This document shows, one piece after another, positions 1 through 8,759 of a stretch of DNA of 64,000 bases (the stretch's first letter is position 1; the number at the start of each line of letters is the position of its first letter). The position numbers were made by a program, and so were the translations under genes. Source of the stretch: Nosema muscidifuracis (lineage: Eukaryota > Microsporidia > Nosematidae); NCBI GenBank assembly GCA_028335825.1, contig JAIOKI010000011.1, forward strand, positions 126,501-190,500, given 5' to 3'. The notes below the pieces were generated by a model. The model made no database searches, had not been told where the DNA came from, and was given only the letters and a program-made list of their open reading frames with translations.

Positions 1-1
1 T

Positions 2-241
2 GCAACTGAAGATGATTTAAGGGAATTTTTAGCTGAAGAACTTCCAGAAATTAAAGACTTTAAGTTGACTATCATAACTGATCATGAAACTAAAAAAAGT
101 CGTGGATTTGGATTTGTTTATTTTCAGTGTCTCGAGGATAGTATTAAGGCAAAGGAATGTCTTACTGGTAAGGCTATAAAAGGAAAAGAAATTCGTGTTG
201 ATTTTTCGGTTAGTGATGTCTTAAGACCAAACTATCGTTAA
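2..241 (+). CDS. C-terminal part of an RRM RNA-binding protein (5' end outside window)
   Basis: An open frame enters from the left edge and gives 79 residues before TAA. It covers most of an RNA recognition motif. The RNP1 box is clear (SRGFGFVYF), followed by the helix-2 and beta-4 region ending in GKEIRVDFSV. Proteins with this fold bind single-stranded RNA, for example SR-type splicing factors, poly(A)-binding proteins and eIF3g. Only about ten residues follow the domain (SDVLRPNYR), so the protein ends soon after its last RRM. The N-terminus is missing, so the exact family cannot be decided; an SR/Tra2-like or other single-RRM factor is possible. Confidence 0.8.
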   Translation, partial: ATEDDLREFLAEELPEIKDFKLTIITDHETKKSRGFGFVYFQCLEDSIKAKECLTGKAIKGKEIRVDFSVSDVLRPNYR

Positions 242-654
242 CAATTAAATTTTTAAAAAAGATTATGATAACCAAAAATGTTTAAACAAGAATTGAATTT
301 TAATTTGAAAACTGAAAGATATTCAAAATTATTTGCAAAATATTTAATTTATACTAAATTAGATTTTATGACTATACCTATCAAATAGAATTTTTTATAT
401 GTTTGCTTAGATTACTTTATAAATTAATAATTATTAGTTGAAGTTTATAGATTTTAATTAATTTACAATATTTTATTATTGTAATATTTAGACTTGACAC
501 AGAGTTAAAAAAAGCATTGATATTAATATTAAAAATATATTAACATCAATAATTGGAATTCAAATTATTCTTAAAATAATTTGTTCATATATTAGTTTAT
601 ATAAATATAAGCTGTGATGTTATTGTTTACTTTGTTTTATGTTATAGTAGCAAT

Positions 655-739
655 ACCAATTATAATATGAAGATTTATATTTTAAATACCAATTATAATA
701 TGAAGATTTATATTTTAAATAACAATTATGTTATGAAGG
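655..739. repeat. 33-bp tandem repeat, about 2.5 copies
   Basis: Two perfect copies of a 33-bp unit starting ACCAATTATAATATGAAG are followed by a third partial, diverged copy. There is no open frame through it. Confidence 0.8.
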
Positions 740-1106
740 TAAATATATTAATATATATTAACATAAATTTAGATTTGATTATTTTAGTTTCAAATAAATT
801 AAAAATTAATTAATAAACTGTTTCATTTTAAAAAAAACTGTAATTATAAAATATCACTTTTACTTTTAACACATTCATTAAATATTAAGTATAATATTAT
901 GTTAAATTATACATATAAAGACAAGTTAATTTAATATATCTGTTTCATAATTAAAGTTTAGAAATATTTTTAATTTTATCTGATTATGAATCATCCATAT
1001 ATAAAAATATTGAATTTCAATATTTGAGTTATATTCGCATAATTTTATCTAAATTATGAATCATAAATTTAATTAATTTTAACTTAATAAATTATTTAGA
1101 TTTTTC

Positions 1107-1330
1107 AAATAGAAATCTTTATCTATAGTAATAAAAAGATTAGTAATTATAAATTCACAATACAAAAATCTTTATCTATATAAATAAAAATATTTAAATT
1201 TAATATTAATAAATTATTATAATATTCTAGTTTTATAAAATCTTTATCTATACAAATAAAAATATTTAAATTATTTATTCACAATACAAAAATCCTTATC
1301 TACATAAATAAAAATATTTAAATTATAACT
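1107..1330. repeat. Degenerate repeats downstream of the cofactor D-like gene
   Basis: The string ATCTTTATCTATA with an AT-rich tail recurs four times. Two copies share a longer block of about 50 bp (near 1151-1200 and 1277-1325) that begins TTCACAATACAAAAATC. The array ends just past the 3' end of the neighbouring minus-strand gene. Confidence 0.6.
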
Positions 1331-1347
1331 TTGTATTGAAAGATTAT

Positions 1348-3660
1348 TTAATTTTTCAAATCTTTTATAAAATTATATTTTTCTAAATCATAGTCCTTCA
1401 ATAATTCAGCCCAATCAAAAATATATTCTTTAATATTTTTCTGATAAAGAATTACAACTAACTTGAGAATATAAGAATAAACTCTGTCATATTTTTTATC
1501 TATGATTATTCTAATATTTTTATCAAATATTTCTATATTCTCAATAAAAATATTCAATATTTCTTCATATTTATAATTATCACTAGTATTTAAATAACCA
1601 AGTATTCCTATTGTAATATTATAAGTATCAAATTTATCTATATTACTTAATATATTAAAAATATCTTTCTTTTCTAATATTTCATAATTATAAATAATAT
1701 TTCTATATTTCTCTATATTGTTATACAAATAATCTCTTATAAACTTATTTTTATCTACTAAAAACCTTACTAAATATTTGTTAAAAATATCTAAATCGTA
1801 TCTTATTAAAAATAAACATTCTAATCTAATTTCATAACAAAAATCTCCTCTACTGGTTAAAAGATAATTTTCTAATCCTACTAAAATTTCTCTTTCAAAT
1901 AATTTGATATCTTTTAAATATTTAAGACTTTTATATACATTTATTATATAATCCATATTTTCATTAATTTTAATCTTATTTTTATATTCTTTTATTATTA
2001 TATCTAAATATTTATAATTCTTAATATTTCCAATTATTATATTTTTATTGGTTTTATTTCTATTCTTATACATAAATTCATATAATAATTTATCATCTAA
2101 TATCCAAATAATCTTATAAAGTTTGTCATTTTTAATATTCTTACCTAATAAGAATATTATATTTTTTCTTATTTCATCTATGTAACATAATAAATCATTT
2201 CTAGGTATAAAATCTAATATTTCAATATAAATATCAATTAATTTATCAATAAATCTATATTTATATAAAATACTAAAATTTAAAGTTAAAAAATCTTTCA
2301 ATTGTGAAATCTCTCTATTATATTCTATTGAATACTTAATATTGTATCCTAAATTAAGATAATAAAATATGGAATTTTCATGATATTTTAGTTTAATCTG
2401 TATATTGTACTTCTGAATAATATTATTCTGTAAATTAATTACTTCAATATTATTACTACTATTTTTATAATATTTATCTATTTGAATATTAAATATTTTA
2501 CTAATTTTATCATAACTTTCTATTAAATCTGTTAATCTTTTGGTTTTAATTTCTATATTAAAATAATTTGATAATATTGAAGCTGCTATTGTTCTTATTT
2601 TAAAATTATTATCATATATACATGTATAAATTAAAATATTAATCAAATAGTCAGATGGATTATTTCTAAACATAGAATATATTAAAAATAAAGAGTACTC
2701 TCTGACTAAAATACTTCTATAATTAATATCATCTTGATTATAAAACAAACTAATTTCTATAATTTTTTTATCTATTTCAATTGGGATCTTTTTAAAAATC
2801 AAAGAACCAAGAATATGTAAGCTATTTATCCATAACATTTCATTAGCAAATATATCAACTAAATATTTCTGTAAACTTTTTGATACTTCAAGGGCATCAT
2901 AATGTTTAATTAATCTAAGAAAAGATCTGCATAGGGAATATCCAAATTTAAAATTATTATAATTGAGGTATTTAAAATACAAGCTTGAAGTGATAATATC
3001 AGGATAGTAAATATACTGATAAGATAATATTTTGAATTTGTAAATATAAGAACTAATAGTATTCTCTTCTTTTTTAATATTTTCAGAAGTATCAATTTTA
3101 ATGTCCTTGATCAGAATTTCTGCTTTATGCAAATTTAAATTTTCTTTTTTATTTATATTTTTATTGCATAAATTTACATCAATTCCAACCAACAAATTAT
3201 TAACAATTTGTTGGATGATTTCCTTGTCAATCTTAAAAATTTTACTATATTCTTTCAACATAATAAATTTATCAAATTTTTTATTATTCATAGCTTCACT
3301 TATAGTAGTAACCTTTACATATATTTTTATGGATAATTTTTCTATAATAATATTTTCAAGAACAAACCTAGTTAATTCTTCTTTATCATTTTTTGGAATT
3401 ATATTACTAAAATTGAAAGGATTATTTAGTATGGAATATATCCATGTCTGTATAAGAAATATTTTTGAATCTTCATTTTTATAATCATTATTGTAATTGA
3501 AAGCTTTAGAAATTATCTGGGATGCTTTAATGGTTGACAGCTGTTTAATGTATTTTAGTATAATTGGTAAATTAGTTATATCATGTTTACAATGTAAAGA
3601 TAAAAATTTATAATTATGTTTATGTATTGAATCAAGTATCTTTTCATTATCAACTTTCAT
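1348..3660 (-). CDS. Probable tubulin-folding cofactor D (TBCD/Cin1)
   Basis: A 770-residue, all-helical, HEAT-like protein. Several blocks fall in the order expected for cofactor D, which handles beta-tubulin during tubulin heterodimer assembly. About residues 66-88 resemble the segment that in TBCD reads WLS...IPFDL. Residues 313-333 (SILVREYSLFLIY) resemble the NVRDAACY.. segment. Residues 344-369 resemble the ALFDR..RRAASAA segment. Residues 602-614 (TSRGDFCYEIRLE) resemble the SRGDVGSWVREA segment. Family members are about 1,000-1,200 residues, so this one is compact. The start is fixed by ACCCCTGAA directly before ATG. The family call rests on remembered motifs and could be wrong; a generic HEAT-repeat protein is the alternative. 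Confidence 0.6.
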   Translation of the reverse strand: MKVDNEKILDSIHKHNYKFLSLHCKHDITNLPIILKYIKQLSTIKASQIISKAFNYNNDYKNEDSKIFLIQTWIYSILNNPFNFSNIIPKNDKEELTRFVLENIIIEKLSIKIYVKVTTISEAMNNKKFDKFIMLKEYSKIFKIDKEIIQQIVNNLLVGIDVNLCNKNINKKENLNLHKAEILIKDIKIDTSENIKKEENTISSYIYKFKILSYQYIYYPDIITSSLYFKYLNYNNFKFGYSLCRSFLRLIKHYDALEVSKSLQKYLVDIFANEMLWINSLHILGSLIFKKIPIEIDKKIIEISLFYNQDDINYRSILVREYSLFLIYSMFRNNPSDYLINILIYTCIYDNNFKIRTIAASILSNYFNIEIKTKRLTDLIESYDKISKIFNIQIDKYYKNSSNNIEVINLQNNIIQKYNIQIKLKYHENSIFYYLNLGYNIKYSIEYNREISQLKDFLTLNFSILYKYRFIDKLIDIYIEILDFIPRNDLLCYIDEIRKNIIFLLGKNIKNDKLYKIIWILDDKLLYEFMYKNRNKTNKNIIIGNIKNYKYLDIIIKEYKNKIKINENMDYIINVYKSLKYLKDIKLFEREILVGLENYLLTSRGDFCYEIRLECLFLIRYDLDIFNKYLVRFLVDKNKFIRDYLYNNIEKYRNIIYNYEILEKKDIFNILSNIDKFDTYNITIGILGYLNTSDNYKYEEILNIFIENIEIFDKNIRIIIDKKYDRVYSYILKLVVILYQKNIKEYIFDWAELLKDYDLEKYNFIKDLKN

Positions 3661-4291
3661 TTCAGGGGTTCAATTTCTGAAATTCCTACTTAATTTTTTT
3701 TGTTCTTAAACGGATATAAATTTTAATCTAATAATTTTAAAATTTCTATAATTTCTTAATTATTGGGATTGGACAGTGTGATAATTGTGAACAAGTAACT
3801 TGGTGACGTCATGATTAAATTTATCACCATTTTTACATAAAGAGTGATTCTTAGAATAAATGATGTTTTTTAGTAACAATTCTTCTTACAACATTAACGA
3901 TTAAATTATAGAAATTTTATTCAATTAATGTTAATCGAATTTAACTCTTTAGATTACTACAAAAGTTTACTAATATATTAAATTTTTGTAATTAAGTTTT
4001 ACTAAAAAATACCCTTAGAAATAATAATTTAGATTCATTTTAATTTCTTATTAAATATATTATAATTAAATAAAATTGAGATTGTTCTTTTTTCAATTAA
4101 TTAATGAAAATAACATAATTTTTTTTAATATTATGTTTTGAATATTTCTAAATGACATAACCAATTATTAATTAAGCATACATAAGTTTACTAAAATAAT
4201 GATTTTTTTTAGTTTTTTATACGTCGCTTAACTACCTATAAAAAAGCGTCTTAGATTTTTTTTATATTTTTTTATTGGATATGTTGGGGTA
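3661..4291. other. Divergent intergenic spacer with an orphan TACCCTTA box
   Basis: No gene is seen. The left end carries the promoter box of the cofactor D-like gene and the right end the GGGGTA box of eIF2-beta. A further TACCCTTA, identical to start-proximal boxes elsewhere, lies near 4010-4018 on the plus strand but has no ATG after it. Confidence 0.5.
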
Positions 4292-4900
4292 ATGCACGAT
4301 ACAAGCAGTAGCGACTTAGAAGAACTTGGTATAAATCTTAAAGAATTTAGTATAAAAAGACAAGTACGTCTCGGATCACGAAAAATACAATCAAGTACAA
4401 AGAAGGATGACACTGATAATGATTTACCACCAGAGTTACAATACTTTGCATTACTTAATAATGGAGTAGCAATTTTGAAGAAAGATTTAGAAAATAGTGC
4501 TAACAATAAAGTAAAACTTCCTTTAGAAGTAAAAAAAGAAGGTAGGAAAACTTTGATTAATATAACTGATGTAGCAAGAATACTTAATAGAAGTGTTGAT
4601 CATCTTGTTAAATATGTTACTAGTGAGTTAGTTACTAATGGATCAGTTAAGGATGATGGAAATCTTTATGTTAAAGGTAATTTTATAAGAAGTGAAGTGC
4701 AAGAAGTCTTGAGAAGATTTATTGAGCACTTTGTTGTATGTAAAATATGCGATAGTGTTGAAGAAACAGATATTGTCAGAGAAAAAAAACTTTATTTTTT
4801 GAAATGTCTTAAATGTGGAGGATCACGGTGTGTTGGTAATGTTATAGAAGGATTGACATCAAAAGGAAAAGTTAAGCCTAAATTAAGAGGAATGCTTTAG
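4292..4900 (+). CDS. SUI3: Translation initiation factor eIF2 subunit beta
   Basis: A 202-residue homologue of eIF2-beta, the subunit of the eIF2-GTP-Met-tRNAi ternary complex that contacts eIF5 and eIF2B. The core domain starts near residue 76 (PLEVKKEGRKTLINITD). The helix-turn-helix region (HLVKYVTSELVTNGSV) and the ENVLRRYI-like stretch (QEVLRRFIEHFV) follow. The C-terminal zinc ribbon has all four cysteines: C150, C153, C172 and C175. The lysine-rich N-terminal boxes of yeast and human eIF2-beta are reduced or absent, as is usual in compact genomes. ATG is preceded by TTGGGGTA, so the signal is GGGG on the sense strand rather than CCCC. An ATG 11 bases upstream is followed at once by a stop. 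The gene converges on RAD3 with 96 bp between them. Confidence 0.93.
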   Translation: MHDTSSSDLEELGINLKEFSIKRQVRLGSRKIQSSTKKDDTDNDLPPELQYFALLNNGVAILKKDLENSANNKVKLPLEVKKEGRKTLINITDVARILNRSVDHLVKYVTSELVTNGSVKDDGNLYVKGNFIRSEVQEVLRRFIEHFVVCKICDSVEETDIVREKKLYFLKCLKCGGSRCVGNVIEGLTSKGKVKPKLRGML

Positions 4901-4996
4901 ATTTGAATATAAATAAAATTTAATATAAAATTTTGTATTTTTAATTAAACAAAAAAATAATAGCATTGAAGTGTAACACTCAACTTTTAATAAAAA

Positions 4997-7192
4997 TTAA
5001 TTTATTTCTTCAGCAGTTAATGTACTGATTCCTTTTTCTGGTAAATCTTGTGCCATTTCTTTATAAAACCTTTTTGCTATACTTAATACCATGTCTACAC
5101 TTAAATTATTATTCCCTTCTTCCATATATCCTTGTATCCATTTAGGAAGTTTTGTTTTTTTATCTTTAGATTCAAATCTTTGGTCAGCCAAGATCATCAA
5201 TCCATAATCTTTCTTATTTCTTAGTACTCTACCTAAACACTGAGCTGTATGTCTCATAGCATCAAAAGTAAGAAATTCATATTCTTTAATATTGTATTCA
5301 GATCTCATAAATTCCAATCTCTTTTTTAATCTTATACTTTCTGTATACTGGAATGGAACTCCTATCATTACTACACATCTTCCATATCCATCTTCAAAAT
5401 CAACTCCTTCTGAAACTTTACCCCTAGCGACACAAAATAATACTGCTCCTCTTCCGCATCTACATGCTTTCTTATAATTATCCAAAGCTAATTCAGTTTC
5501 TCTATAATCTGGTGATTCTATAAAAACAAGTTTATTTTTCATAATATCGTTTATTATATTACTTTCTGACCACAAACTGACTATTTCCTCCATATAAATA
5601 TAAGATGGGAAAAAACAAATTAAACCATCAGGTACATTTTTAGATAATTCTATTATTAAAGTACCATAATTTCTTACTACTGAGGGTTCACTACGTAACG
5701 AAAAACTTGTTGTTATGTTATTTACCCCAGAATCTTCTGAAGTAGATTTAATAGTCATCTGATCATTTCCTTTAGTCAGTATAAGAGGACTTATTGAATT
5801 ACGATCGAGTGTCGCACCAATTTCAACAATCTTTTTTGGTACGAAATTTAAAATCTTAGGATACATTTCTATAGGACTAAGTGTTCCGCTAGTAATTATT
5901 ACATTCTTAAATTTATTAAATACTTGAGAAATAGCTATTGATGAATCAAGACATGCTAGACGTAATACTGGATTAAAAACAGTATGTGCTTGTGAATCAT
6001 AAGGCTCAAAAATAACAGAGAATCCTTTAGAATACATAGATACCATAGTACCAAAATCAGCTACACGTCGTAATGCATACACATCATCATCTTCAAATCC
6101 AAGAGATTGTATTAAAAGTCCAAGTCTTTGTGAGCAAAATTTTAAAGTTTTCTTGTCTAAAAAAGTTAATTCACGTATTGACTGACAAAAGTTTACTGGA
6201 TTTTCTGTAGTTAAATGCGTCGTTTTAAGTTTTGTTTTAAAAAACTCTACCAGTCTTTTAAGTACACCGACAAAATGCACGGAATCTCTTAGATTTCCAG
6301 GTACGTATTCATATTTACGTTCATCATTAGAATAAAAATGTGGAATCGTATCTTCGGTATGAACATTAAGTGTACCTTTCATTCTCTGATATTCTTTCAA
6401 AAGAATATCTCTCTCTTCCTTCTTTTTTAATTCTACGCTTTTACTTACTTTTTTTAGACATCTCGTTGCGTTGTCCAAAGTACTTCGTTTAATTTCGTAT
6501 GTAAGTGCTTCTATACAGTGAGAATCAATATTATGTGCCTCATCAAAAATAATTATACAATCTTCTCCCAAATCTTTACAGACTATTCCATAAATCTTCG
6601 GATCTATTAGATAATTATACGTGTATATTATACAGTCACACATTCCTAACCCATTTCTAATCATATAATAAGGACAAATTCCTTTAGATTTTCCTAATTC
6701 TACAAGTCTTTCTATATTGTATACACCTTGTGGAATAGAAAAATCTTGATATAAATTTGTATAAAAATCACAATTCTCAAGATCCCTTAGCTTTTTACAT
6801 GCTATATCTACATTTCTACTTAAAAGTGCTTCGTTATTAACACAAAGAATCTTTTTACTTGTCAGTCCAACACCTAAAAAATCAAATGTTTCATATTTTT
6901 GTATGTATTTAATCAAATTATCTAACTCATCAAGGGCTTTATCAATTTCCGCTACTGTTCTTGAGCAGTACACTATTTTAATTTTTTTGTTAAAATATTT
7001 TTTCATGTGAATAATATAACTTATAGTGATGCTTAGTAGAGCTACTGTCTTACCAGTACCAGAAGGCATTTCTATAAGAATATGCCCACTAGTATCTATA
7101 TTACTTTTAAGTTCTTTAATATATTTAAGTTGTTCTGGATATATTTGTGGATATGGAAAATATACATTAAGATCTTCTAGTTTTATTATCAT
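4997..7192 (-). CDS. RAD3: TFIIH 5'-3' DNA helicase Rad3/XPD
   Basis: A 731-residue superfamily 2 helicase of the Rad3/XPD family. It is the TFIIH subunit that opens DNA in nucleotide excision repair and has a structural role in transcription initiation. The N-terminus (FPYPQIYPEQ) is typical. Walker A is MPSGTGKT (42-49). The four iron-sulfur cysteines are present at about C117, C132, C141 and C173. The DEAH box is at 217-220 (FDEAHNID). Helicase domain 2 carries GRGAVLFCVARGKVSEGVDF and the QCLGRVLRNKKDYG motif VI. The length is close to the family norm of about 760-780. Sense ACACCCTTGTGCA precedes ATG. A probable second TFIIH subunit, Tfb1, lies in the same window. Confidence 0.97.
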   Translation of the reverse strand: MIIKLEDLNVYFPYPQIYPEQLKYIKELKSNIDTSGHILIEMPSGTGKTVALLSITISYIIHMKKYFNKKIKIVYCSRTVAEIDKALDELDNLIKYIQKYETFDFLGVGLTSKKILCVNNEALLSRNVDIACKKLRDLENCDFYTNLYQDFSIPQGVYNIERLVELGKSKGICPYYMIRNGLGMCDCIIYTYNYLIDPKIYGIVCKDLGEDCIIIFDEAHNIDSHCIEALTYEIKRSTLDNATRCLKKVSKSVELKKKEERDILLKEYQRMKGTLNVHTEDTIPHFYSNDERKYEYVPGNLRDSVHFVGVLKRLVEFFKTKLKTTHLTTENPVNFCQSIRELTFLDKKTLKFCSQRLGLLIQSLGFEDDDVYALRRVADFGTMVSMYSKGFSVIFEPYDSQAHTVFNPVLRLACLDSSIAISQVFNKFKNVIITSGTLSPIEMYPKILNFVPKKIVEIGATLDRNSISPLILTKGNDQMTIKSTSEDSGVNNITTSFSLRSEPSVVRNYGTLIIELSKNVPDGLICFFPSYIYMEEIVSLWSESNIINDIMKNKLVFIESPDYRETELALDNYKKACRCGRGAVLFCVARGKVSEGVDFEDGYGRCVVMIGVPFQYTESIRLKKRLEFMRSEYNIKEYEFLTFDAMRHTAQCLGRVLRNKKDYGLMILADQRFESKDKKTKLPKWIQGYMEEGNNNLSVDMVLSIAKRFYKEMAQDLPEKGISTLTAEEIN

Positions 7193-7299
7193 TGCACAAG
7201 GGTGTAGAAAAGACTAATAAAAAAAACTATTTAACGAAGATATTTCAAAAAATACATATTTTTAAACTATTTTTTCAATTTTTTTTTTATTTTAAATGT

Positions 7300-7833
7300 C
7301 TAATTTTTTTCTAATATAACCAAATTACTGACAATATTTCCCAATACAAACCCAAGTAATCCAACACTAGCAGGCATAAATTCTAAAACTACCAACTTAA
7401 AAAAGACTTCTTGATTTTTAGCATCTACTAAACTAATAACTCCACAAATAATTCCTACAGCAGTACTCGAGAAATAGAATCCGCTTCCTACCATAAGACC
7501 TGAACAAAAAACAAGATAATTATTCATAAGAGTATCTCTCATATTCCTAATCTTTACAAACAAAAGTATACATTGAAGAATTATACAAATAAGACCTGCT
7601 TCACAAATTACAGTACCAAGCAGACTTTTGTTACCAACTCTAGGTGTACTTATACATACTCCTGATACATATCTTGAAATAGATGACATACCACGAGCTG
7701 TTCCTTGAACTCCAAGTATCAAGCACATTACTATGCCAGTATAGCCTATACACATATAAGAACTGGAATAATTCAGCAATATTGTTAGTATAGGGATTAT
7801 CACTAGAGATGAATATAAAGATAGTTTGATCAT
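7300..7833 (-). CDS. VMA16: V-type ATPase proteolipid subunit c''
   Basis: A 177-residue, four-to-five-pass membrane protein, part of the proton-carrying ring of the vacuolar ATPase. The c'' signature is visible: STPRVGNKSLLGTVICEAG (63-80) matches the PRI.TKNLISIIFCEA segment of the family. The buried glutamate is E78, and a second acidic residue is E151 in VVLEFMPASVG. Glycine-rich helices pack around both. The yeast protein is 213 residues, mainly because of a longer N-terminus. Sense TTACACCCC lies 10 bases before ATG. The 3' end is 108 bp from the RAD3 start on the same strand. Confidence 0.85.
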   Translation of the reverse strand: MIKLSLYSSLVIIPILTILLNYSSSYMCIGYTGIVMCLILGVQGTARGMSSISRYVSGVCISTPRVGNKSLLGTVICEAGLICIILQCILLFVKIRNMRDTLMNNYLVFCSGLMVGSGFYFSSTAVGIICGVISLVDAKNQEVFFKLVVLEFMPASVGLLGFVLGNIVSNLVILEKN

Positions 7834-7890
7834 AAAAAGGGGTGTAAAATTTGTTTATATTTCAGTATCCAAATAAATAAAAAAATAAAA

Positions 7891-7964
7891 TGCTCCGACT
7901 GGGATTCGAACCCAGGGCCTTCGCGTTATTAGCACGACGCTCTAACCGGCTGAGCTACCAGAGC
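7891..7964 (-). tRNA. tRNA-Ile (anticodon AAU)
   Basis: A 74-base cloverleaf on the minus strand. The acceptor stem GCTCTGG pairs with TCGGAGC using two wobble pairs. The D arm (GTAGCTCAGCCGGTTAGAGC), anticodon loop CTAATAA with anticodon AAT, and T arm (CTGGG TTCGAAT CCCAG) are all intact. The discriminator is A. There is no intron and no encoded CCA. Confidence 0.97.
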
Positions 7965-8004
7965 TTAATTTCAATTTATTAAAAATACATGATACAATAA
8001 ATTT

Positions 8005-8247
8005 ATGAATCAAATAACTTTTAATAATTCATCCTTAATGAAGCTTTACGATATATTTTTCCAAACACTAGAATCTACTGATAATATAGATAAAGCTATA
8101 CAAGCAGTAGAGCAGAAAATTTTAAAAAGAAAGACATTTTTACCAATCATTAATACTGATAAATATGACACATTAAGATCAAATCTTAACAAAATGATGA
8201 AATTAAAAAGTAAACTTGAATTACTAAAACTCTTAAATCCTAAATAA
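8005..8247 (+). CDS. Small hypothetical protein (80 residues)
   Basis: An 80-residue frame starting 40 bp after the tRNA-Ile 5' end. The composition is protein-like: mostly helical, lysine- and leucine-rich at the end (KMMKLKSKLELLKLLNPK), with spaced acidic and basic residues, unlike the phenylalanine/isoleucine-rich translation of random AT-rich DNA here. However, no ACCC box is found before the ATG, unlike nearly all neighbours. I do not recognise the family. It may be a real small helical protein, but could also be a chance frame. Confidence 0.4.
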   Translation: MNQITFNNSSLMKLYDIFFQTLESTDNIDKAIQAVEQKILKRKTFLPIINTDKYDTLRSNLNKMMKLKSKLELLKLLNPK

Positions 8248-8413
8248 ATTGATTTTTATGCATAATTCTATAAATAAAATTATTTGCATAAATTAATTTA
8301 TTCTGCTATAGCTAGGTAATTATCAAAATATTATCCCTAGCCCAATCATAAAAAAAAAACCTTCAATCTTCTTACAAAAAATGATCATTCAAAAATTTAT
8401 TTGAATATTTTTA

Positions 8414-8638
8414 TTATATAAAAAATGATAAAAGCATTTTGAATCCAAACAATACACAGAAAGCACTTACATATATGCTCAGTCTTTCACCTATAACACT
8501 AAATTTATAAAAAATAGATGCAAATCCTTTAGTCCTATTAGTTATTAAAGATGGAAAATGGACTTTTATGTATGTAGTTGTACATATAAGAAGAATAATT
8601 AATCTGCATGAAGAGTTGAAATGAAAAATTGCTGACAT
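8414..8638 (-). CDS. KSH1: Kish protein, TMEM167/Ksh1 family (secretory pathway)
   Basis: A 74-residue protein with two hydrophobic segments. It matches Kish almost end to end. The start MSAIF.F, then LLICTTTYIK, PSLI.NRTKG and IFYKFSVIGERLSIYV correspond to the family's LLICTCAYI, PSLLDRNKTG and IFWKCARIGERKSPYV. Ksh1 is a small Golgi membrane protein needed for early secretion in yeast. Length equals the family's usual 72-74 residues. TTACCCTTATA immediately precedes ATG, so the gene is real despite its size. It is divergent from the coiled-coil gene at 8760. Confidence 0.93.
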   Translation of the reverse strand: MSAIFHFNSSCRLIILLICTTTYIKVHFPSLITNRTKGFASIFYKFSVIGERLSIYVSAFCVLFGFKMLLSFFI

Positions 8639-8759
8639 TATAAGGGTAAAAGAAATTTATTTAAAGTTTAACCATAGATGAGTATAAAATATTTTAAAAA
8701 ATTCATGTGTTTATTGTTGAATTACCCTTAGTTGTGATTCTATTTGTTACCCTTAAGAA
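8639..8759. promoter_or_regulatory. Divergent promoter region with three ACCCTT boxes
   Basis: These 121 bp separate KSH1 (minus) from the 457-residue gene (plus). KSH1 has TTACCCTTA directly before its start. The plus gene has TTACCCTTA at 8747-8755, five bases from ATG, and a second identical box at 8722-8730, 25 bp upstream. The doubled box is unusual in this window. Confidence 0.65.

Larger units (their letters stand above)
242..1347. other. Intergenic spacer, AT-rich with two local repeats
   Basis: No gene is seen in these 1.1 kb. The spacer holds a 33-bp tandem repeat and a duplicated block of about 50 bp, listed separately. Neither matches a known element. Confidence 0.6.

Noticed and set aside
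3101-3484. 127-codon plus-strand frame inside the cofactor D-like gene
   Set aside because: It is antisense to a well-supported gene, has no start box, and its leucine/isoleucine-rich translation is what reversed AT-rich coding DNA gives.
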